This document shows positions 57,139 to 64,000 of a stretch of DNA of 64,000 nucleotides, piece by piece. Position numbers and translations under genes: made by a program. The notes below the pieces were generated by a model. It was not told the DNA's origin, did not search any database, and worked only from the letters and a program-made list of their open reading frames with translations. Position 1 is the stretch's first letter. Each line of letters starts with the position of its first letter. Source of the stretch: Onchidella celtica (lineage: Eukaryota; Mollusca; Gastropoda; Systellommatophora; Onchidiidae); NCBI GenBank assembly GCA_963931925.1, contig OZ007576.1:15094302-15158301 (forward strand), written 5' to 3'.

Positions 57139-59143
57139 TGTTCTAAAACACTTCATTGGAGAAAACGCCCAACTGAGGAGCATCTGGACCCCATTCCTGC
57201 CACCTTAACTAAAAGCCAAGTGACTATCACATATTCTAAATTTACACTACATCTTTCAAAGTCCACAATGATTTTGATCACAATTTATTCACATTGCAAA
57301 GGGACAATTTGCCATCAAAAGGCACACCAAAAACGCCGAAAATATTCATCAACAATCGTAAAGAGGATGAAAGAACGGGGCTTTTATTGTAAAATTAATA
57401 AAATGTCCCTAAGTTTTTATAACAGCATCAGTGCAATGTCATATTTACTATTATTTCATTCTACATTCTTGCGCCAATGTAAAATAATTTTAAAATAAAG
57501 GTGGTTTTCAAGGCTTGGAAGAGTTGCACTAGATGTAGATCTAATGATTTTATTATGCAATTGTTGCTAATGAACAAAAATTTTGATGTTAGACCTGGAT
57601 GTAGTGTTTATTTAGGAATAGTATCATTATAAAATTTTACAGTATTTCTTACTACAGAAAGTTTTACATTGGTTCTTGCACATTTTGTAAAATAAATTCA
57701 TAATCAAGAAATTTCCAAGGCTTCAGCGAGTTATGTTCAATCTAATTATTGTAGTTTTACAATCCTCTTACAATACTGCAACGTCAAAAAATGCTATGTC
57801 GTCTTTATTTCTAGGCGGGAAAGTTTTCCAGGAGGAGGAAGGCTTCAGTTAAGCAAGAACCATTATCAAAGAAAAGCATTAATTGGCATAGAAATGCCAA
57901 ATGACAATTCAGTGTCACTCACTGTAAGCAATGTGTAATCACACAGAAAAACGGTAGCGTTGCAACTTCAAGAAAGTGAAATATTTTCAAAATACAGCAA
58001 TAAGTGAGTTATTTGTTATAATTTTTTTTACAGTTGATGAAAGATTTAAAATTGAAGATTAAGAGACCATACACTTACTTTTTTCCATTTTCAATTCTTT
58101 TTGAAATTCACTGTATGCCGGTATATCTAGCTTGTTGTTGGTAATTATTTCTAACGCCGGGATTTGCATACTGCTCATACATAACCTTTTCTCTTTTTTT
58201 TTTTTTTTTAAGCTGCGCAGTCCCTTGTGTTTCTGCACTCTTTTTGTGGGCACAGTAATATTAATAGATCTAAGTCTTAACATGAACTTTCGCAACAGAA
58301 AGTCAACATTCACTGCCATACTGTTAGTGTTAAGTGATGATGTTTCACTTAATCACTATCCTATTTCTCACTCTCTCTCTCTCTTAACACAACAACTTAT
58401 AGGCCCATCTTCCAGTCATCACATTTAATGGAACCAAACAGCTGTTCTACACAATACACAAAATACATATTTCTTTGATTCTATTTCTTGATGGTTTATT
58501 CTAATGAACTTTTCATTTTCTTCACGACTTTTAAAGACTGGTAAAAAAGAACAATAAATGTGTGATAATTATGAAAATCTACACTGTCTGTACCACTTGG
58601 AACATGCAGTTAGTAGTATGGACACACAACTCTGGAAATAGATACAAAAGAGACCAAAATTGTTCAGCATTTCTGAAAAAAACATTCCATTCTTATATCA
58701 AGTGACAGGTGGTGCTGAATTCCACTCAGCTGTTATTACATGTATAAAAATACTCTGACCCTGCCGCCTACCCTTTCAACCAAATAACAGGAAAAAAAAA
58801 AAGAAAATCTGAAAGAATGATTAATTAAGGCTGTTGTTCGGAGTATTTCGGGAGGAGCTCTCTAGCTCTGGAATCACAAAAGGCTTTAAAATACGTACCC
58901 CTAGTGCAAAAAAACTTGGGGGACCTATGTACTTGTAACAACATTCTTTTTGCATAATGCAATAAACACCACACTGCTTTTTTAACTAAACTCAACAAAT
59001 CCAAAGGGGAATCCCCTCCTCCCCCCCCCCCCTACATCTGCATCTAAAATAATGACTTATAAACATGATTATACACTAAAATCTACACCAGATACAAGTC
59101 AAATTCTAGATCTAGATCTAGAGTCTAAAGTCCACTCAGTCTG
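57139..59143. other. Intergenic sequence, no supported gene
   Basis: AT-rich sequence. A minus-strand 86-codon ORF (58059-58319) is followed by a GTAAGTG that could be a splice donor. It includes a poly-Lys stretch from a homopolymer and no known motif, so it is not called. C-rich and A-rich tracts are near 59020 and 58790. Confidence 0.5.
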
Positions 59144-59149
59144 TGAGGT

Positions 59150-59555
59150 CCACAGACTAATAAATTAACCAGACTGGAAACACGAGCTTGGGGCTGTGTC
59201 GTTTTTTACGGAAGTTAATGAGATGCGGCCTTATAACCAACGTGGCCGCCACTCGGGAAATTCCGATTCTAGTTCTATCTGCAGTAGAAATTTCTTTTTA
59301 TTTGTCAAGATTGGTTGTACATGTATTAATAATGTATTAACTCGCCTATCATTTCATTTTATTGTCTACAGCTGCCTTTTTTAATTGTTATTAATGATGA
59401 CCGTGTGGACTTTTAGCGACCGCTGCAACAATGCAGCTATGCTGAAGCGTCGGTCGCAACCGTAAACCTAATGTGGCGGATGGTTCATGACCTTTTGCTG
59501 TTTTGTGACATCACACAACGGGCTCATCCAGTCTAGTTAATTTATTAGTCTGTGG
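59150..59555. mobile_element. Short inverted-repeat transposon (MITE-like)
   Basis: This 406-bp element has 29-bp terminal inverted repeats at 59150-59178 and 59527-59555, starting CCACAGACTAATAAATTAAC and matching at 28 of 29 positions. TGAGGT flanks it on both sides (59144-59149 and 59556-59561). It has no transposase ORF. Internal hairpins include GCGGCC/GGCCGC (about 59225-59250) and GCGACCG/CGGTCGC (about 59418-59459). Superfamily is not assigned; a 6-bp duplication is unusual. Confidence 0.85.
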
Positions 59556-59869
59556 TGAGGTCTACTAAAGGATTTCGCATGGATATTTCTTGACGCTGAT
59601 CTAGACCTATAATCTAGACTTTACATACAGCAGATTTCGTAGAATTTAGCTTGAATAGAACATAGATATAAATTTACCAATTCACTCATCTATATTTAAA
59701 GGACAGCTCTGGCTGCTTGACAAATTCTCTAAAAACATGTTGATTTATCTCATTTTGCTAAAAAAAAAATCCATTTGATCAGGGCTATCATCACAAGCAT
59801 GTAAATAATGTTTTGTTTGTTTTGGTATTTGAATGAAGCATATAATATGGTAAGCTTATTTAACAGCAG

Positions 59870-60766
59870 TTACGGGGGGGGGGGGGGGGGTCCGGGTCCT
59901 GAAATCGAAATTGGGCTTCAAAATATCGATATCACGATTTTGTACTTTTCAGTTAGTTTATCCACTTGGGAACACTATTTTACTAACCAAATGTCAATTT
60001 TGATTATTAATAACCCTGAAATATGCCTTTTAGTGAGGTGGGGGGTCATGAAAAAGGCACAAGGATCATGCCATTGGGCCGCAAAATTAGCCCTAAATAA
60101 CATCTTAGTGTCGTTATCAAAACCCCTACTCCTCCTGTCATAAGCCTTTGGTAGTTTGGAAATCATTGTTGAGGCCCAGCACACCAAGTAATGATGACTT
60201 TAGCCATGTGTAACATGTTTCAATAACATTTTTATTGAAAAAAACTTTCAAATGCGATTTTCTCAAAATTGCACTTTTGATCAGTGATTTGTGAACTAGT
60301 TTTTTATTTATTGACCAATTGGTATAAAATTTAGCTAGCAACATGTTTGAACAAATCAAAAAATTCTTTCAGAAGGAACTTTTTATTGTTTTTTTTGGTT
60401 GAATTTTTTTGTGATAGAAAATAGGAAAAAATGGAATTCCACTACATACCATTTTCAAAAATTTATAACAAAAGGTCTGTCAGAGATATCAAAATTCCCT
60501 TCTGTAAGTTTTTAATTGGATTGAATAAGGCATAAGAGAAGTTTCAAATAAATCCAGTAAAATTTGGCGGAGCCATCTATATTGAATTTGGCACTTTTTG
60601 GGGACTCAAAATCCAAGATGGCGGCGTTGCCATAGCAACCATTTTTTAAACATTTTTTTCCTGCTAATTCAGACATCCTGAATTCGATTATAATAGTTAA
60701 GATTGTCTATTTGTCATAATAACAAAAATCGGCTTCAGGACCCGCACCCCTCCCCCCCCCCCTTAA
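59870..60766. mobile_element. Inverted-repeat element with G-tract termini
   Basis: The left end reads TTAC followed by a long G run and TCCGGGTCCTGAAATCGA. The right end, on minus, reads TTAAGGGGGGGGGGGG followed by AGGGGTGCGGGTCCTGAAGC. The inverted ends are about 45 bp and the whole is about 0.9 kb, with no transposase. TTAA-like ends suggest but do not prove a TTAA-targeting family. The ORF at 59808-60143 crosses the boundary and is spurious. Confidence 0.65.
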
Positions 60767-61624
60767 CAAACAATAAGGCTAATTGGAACAAAAATTGATG
60801 CTTTTCTCAAAACCAGAAAAATAATTTATTCACGTTTTCAAATGCTAACATAAAGAAGAAGGGGGCAAAAACAGTATACACAGTGATTATAACCCTCGAC
60901 CCAGGTCAAGTGAACTCACCCATATAACGCCTAAAGCAAGGATGCCTGGTGGGCAGCCAACCACTCGTTCGTGTGTAGCTGTGAACCTCAACAGTCGGGC
61001 CAGTCAGGTTGTTTTAAACACACGTGTTCACTTTAGAACGCATTTACAAAAATATGCTGGATAAATCATAAGTGGCCCCTATGATATTTGGATTATTTTT
61101 ATAAAGTAACCTACTTGTATTGAAATACGATGACGGTCATTGCTATATAGAAGGCTTATGGCATACAGACTTTCTGCATTACATGCTGTTTAAAACATAT
61201 CTTAACCTTTTCCCAAGAGGTCTGCACTTTTTGGCCTTGGTGAAATACTGCATTAGGGTGTCTGTCGGTAGGGTTTTCATCGAGGAAAACTAGGAGTAAA
61301 TGACCAAATTTGTTGTTGGTCATTGTCTTTATTTGATGTGGTAATTAGAGAGAGATTTTGTTGCTCTGGTTAAACCGCTTTTAAAAGTACACATATGTAT
61401 TCCATGAGCTGGAAGTCAAATCTCTTGTCCAAGTCATGCCAGTCACATGTACTAACTACACTTATCAAAACATTGCTTTCTCCCTCCTCCACTGACTTAA
61501 GGCTCCACCTCCATTAATTTACAAGTACTTTGGGGTTGCTGAATGATCAAATGCATCCTTTTTTGACAAGCAATTATCATAATATTGCATAAGTCCTCAA
61601 ATGATTATATATTATAATACACTC
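60767..61624. other. Flank of the minus-strand gene, nothing recognised
   Basis: This is the 3' flank of the gene at 61625-62894. It could contain its 3' UTR; no clear polyadenylation signal was assigned. Confidence 0.45.
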
Positions 61625-61818
61625 TTAAATAGTACAAGTCTCCTTCATAATGTCCTCCATGTCTCGGACACGTCCATTCGTACAAAAGAATTTGCCTCTG
61701 ACCAAGGGCTCGCTTGTGTGTGGGTTCTCTCCTTCATCTGTCATTGGCATTGCAGTAATGAAATAATGGTGGATATGCTCATAGTTCGGTAGAGGTCCAA
61801 AAGGAAATGCATTCCATC
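61625..61818 (-). CDS. Unidentified gene, last recognised exon
   Basis: On minus a CTCCCACAG acceptor is followed by an exon that completes a Gly codon. It encodes WNAFPFGPLPNYEHIHHYF, ITAMPMTDEGENPHTSEPLV and RGKFFCTNGRVRDMEDIMKE, ending TCTI and TAA (61625-61627). The length (2 + 64 codons with stop) fits the phase of the preceding exon. RGKFFCTNGRVRDM faintly recalls invertebrate proteins with SWIM-type zinc fingers, where such a block precedes the finger. The resemblance is from memory and weak. If a donor lies before the stop, more exons could follow at lower coordinates. It was visible only on minus; the plus-strand ORF over it is a shadow. Confidence 0.6.
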
Positions 61819-62761
61819 CTGTGGGAGCAAAATAGGAATAGCTGATTAGTTAAACTCAAGAAAGGTTTGTTTTCTTAATTTCTAATCTATTTAATGTTAC
61901 CTCACAAACAGAGCCTGTAGTAGCTGGAACTGATGTGAATGTAATACATACATATTTTTTCATTTCATATAATACATGTCATAACTCATGTTCAGCATTT
62001 CTAAAAGAGTGCCTGAAACTTGATAAACACAACTGGTCAATAAAAAGTAGGCTGGTGTTAGATTAGTTGACACTTAACAAAACTTGCACGAACAATGAAA
62101 TAATCCTGAGACCCATTTCTTTTATAAGATTTACAAGCATGTCCTTATTCTTTATTTCAAACAAGATATAAATTATACTTTATTTCTTACTTCAGTATTT
62201 ATTTCACTTTTGATTCAAGCTGAGTAATGTCAAGTTGAGTAGTGTAGATTTGGCTTAAAAATAAAACCTACTCAAATTACTATGTATTGTGTTGAGTAAA
62301 TCATTCTATCTCATACTGTTTCATTTGAAACAGTTGCAGTTTATAAAACTGACTTCTTCTAAATAGATCTATGTGCACTTACTCATGTTAACTTTACTTA
62401 CACAGTAGGCCTGAGCCTCTAAAGTTATCATTAGGCAAATTGAGGAACAGCTGCTCTAAAACCCTCAATATAATACATGACTAAATTTTAGGGAATCTAT
62501 ATTTGACAAATATCAAATTACCTCATTCAGTAAGCAAGCTCACTTTCATGTCCTGTGTTGTTTTTTTCATTTTTTTCTTTTATGAATAGGTACAAATCTG
62601 ATCATTGTTTGCATTTCCTAAAGTTTGTAACAGAAAAAAAAGAAATGATGACATAAAAAAAAAGTGACTCCCATTAGCCTCTCCACTTGTGTTAAATGAA
62701 AATACCTTAAATCATCTACAAGAATCACTCCGTAAAAATCATTTGCCAGTTCAACACTTAC
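61819..62761 (-). other. Intron of the unidentified minus-strand gene
   Basis: This is a 943-bp AT-rich intron, GTAAGT on minus at 62761 to CCACAG at 61819. No nested element was recognised. Confidence 0.6.
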
Positions 62762-62894
62762 CTGTGACAGGCAGGATGGGGGAATGCTCCCAACTGGATG
62801 CCTTCTCCGTCTCCTTTTTCAATTCTAACCATTTTCCAAAATCCACTTTGACATCAGTTTCGTTCAGATCTAGGCCAGTGACATATCCAACACT
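62762..62894 (-). CDS. Unidentified gene, upstream exon
   Basis: On minus a pyrimidine-rich TTTTTTAACCTCAG acceptor leads into 44 codons and one base, and the donor is ACAG-GTAAGTG. It encodes SVGYVTGLDLNETDVKVDF, GKWLELKKETEKASSW and EHSPILPVT. Both splice sites are strong, the frame is open throughout and the phase joins the exon at 61818. No known domain was recognised. Earlier exons should lie off the right edge, so the N-terminus is unknown. Confidence 0.65.
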
Positions 62895-63038
62895 CTGAGG
62901 TTAAAAAAGAAAAAAACATTTAACACAGTAATTAGCCTTGAAATTTGTTGAAAATGTCTATGATATGTAACACTATAATAATAAAACTAGATCTAGATCT
63001 CTACAATTGTACTGTGACTTCATCAAGTCCTGATCTTA

Positions 63039-63658
63039 TTCGCAGATGGGGGTTTCTTGGTTTTGTGATGTCTACTAAATAGTACATGTACTATGTAAAA
63101 GTTCCTCCAACCTATCGTGGTCAGCGGTGGCACAATGTCTAGCATCTTCGGTTATCAGTCGGAGACAATGGGTTCAATCCCATGCCAGAGCCTTTTTTTT
63201 TTTTAAACCTATTACTGCTCATTATTAGGAATCATTTATTTTTTCCTAAGGATTTTGCAAAATTGATGTTGTGGGGAAACTGATCATTACCAGTGGGCTC
63301 CAGATTACTCCTTTTATTTATTCCAGAAAAACAAGTAACAAGATAAAAAGAAAGAAGTCAGCTCTTGCGGAGATTCAAACCCCCCGAGTTTACCTAGCAT
63401 GATATCAAATCAATGAACCTCAGTAAAAGCGTTACTAAGCAGGGTCTCTCTAACGCTACCGAGGACATGATTACCGATAAGTATCGCTAAAAAAAGACAA
63501 CTTGGTGCATCATAACCATAAGAAACACCTTGCGTTACTCCGAACTGAGCCATCTGACCGAGTGAAGAGCCTAATTATTCAACAAAACAAGCCAAAAATT
63601 GTGATCTAAAGGAGCTCTTCCTTACTAAAAATCACAAAACCAAAAATCCATCTGCGAA
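63039..63658. mobile_element. Inverted-repeat element with tRNA-like interior
   Basis: The ends are inverted repeats of about 28-31 bp (63039-63069 and 63631-63658), starting TTCGCAGATGG and including TTGGTTTTGTGAT. Each is bounded by TA. Inside, at about 63119-63194, is a tRNA-like stretch with a box-B-like GGGTTCAATCCC, followed by a T run. A second box-B-like GGTTTGAATCTCC lies on minus near 63365-63380. No transposase is present. It may be a TA-targeting MITE, perhaps carrying a SINE. Confidence 0.6.
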
Positions 63659-63660
63659 TA

Positions 63661-64000
63661 AGATTCTGATCTGCGATCCGCGGATGTCTGCGAATAAGCA
63701 TGGCCTTTAAAAGTTTTGTTTTTAAATACAGCTCAAAAACCACAAAACCTGATCCACCTAGTTCACTGCTAGGGCCATCTATCAGTCAGTGATTTATTAA
63801 TTTAAAATGAAATTCTAGGGCTTGTGAAAATCTAAGTCGCTTGCCCGCCACGACGGTGCACACAATTCGTGCTTCCTAAAGGGCCATTTAGTGATTTACA
63901 TGCAAAGATAAATCGTTCAAAAAATCAAACTATCGTCTTATGAGGAATCGTTACGTGTAAATGCAAAATCTGATACAATTTGATGGGTCCACCGACGAAT
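63661..64000. other. Right edge, nothing recognised
   Basis: No exon of the minus-strand gene was identified here. A partial echo of the inverted-repeat end (GTCTGCGAATAAG near 63685-63698) lies just outside the element. Confidence 0.45.

Noticed and set aside
58059..58319. Minus ORF of 86 codons followed by a GTAAGTG donor-like site
   Set aside because: It has a homopolymer poly-Lys stretch, no motif and no clear partner exon; it is kept only as a remark.

Overview
This is a window of an animal nuclear genome. It has spliced genes with GT-AG introns, long AT-rich non-coding stretches, microsatellites, tRNA-derived SINEs, APE-type LINEs and Ty3/gypsy-class LTR retrotransposons. The mix, including Gmr1-like elements, suggests a marine invertebrate, probably a mollusc. 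That assignment is inference; no sequence here proves the species.

Host genes. (1) A cathepsin L-like cysteine protease gene on + is resolved into eight coding exons (30836-46780, 306 codons) with matching splice phases. It carries an I29-type propeptide and a Cys/His/Asn catalytic triad. (2) The last exon of a second, tandem copy lies at 433-532; the rest of that gene is off the left edge. The 3' flanks of the two copies are alignable over about 2.4 kb (1-2381 against about 46281-55632), apart from later insertions. (3) On the minus strand, two exons (62762-62894, then 61625-61818) with good splice sites and compatible phases form the 3' end of an unidentified gene that continues off the right edge.

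Mobile DNA, left to right: SINE 1 (3024-3514); a degenerate LINE (about 5460-6480); a minus-strand LINE (about 9780-14770) whose endonuclease is split by a solo LTR (12393-13643); a broken, partly inverted Gmr1-like element B (14771 to about 20950); a LINE (23574-27516) sitting inside an older CR1-like LINE 3' end; a solo LTR (29480-30150); the well-preserved Gmr1-like element A (34471-43590), which lies in a SINE inside intron 5 of the protease gene; a minus-strand CR1-like fragment (45204-45655); Gmr1-like element C (47289-53875) in the putative 3' UTR of the protease gene, antisense to it; and three terminal-inverted-repeat elements near 59.2, 59.9-60.8 and 63.0-63.7 kb.

Main points. All three LTR elements have the order protease-integrase-RT-RNase H, the Gmr1-like arrangement, and not the usual gypsy order. 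In element A, gag and pol lie in the same frame, separated by one UGA in a CAR-YYA-type readthrough context. The protease has lost both cysteines of the disulfide next to its active site while keeping the catalytic triad. No CRISPR, operon or bacterial feature is present.
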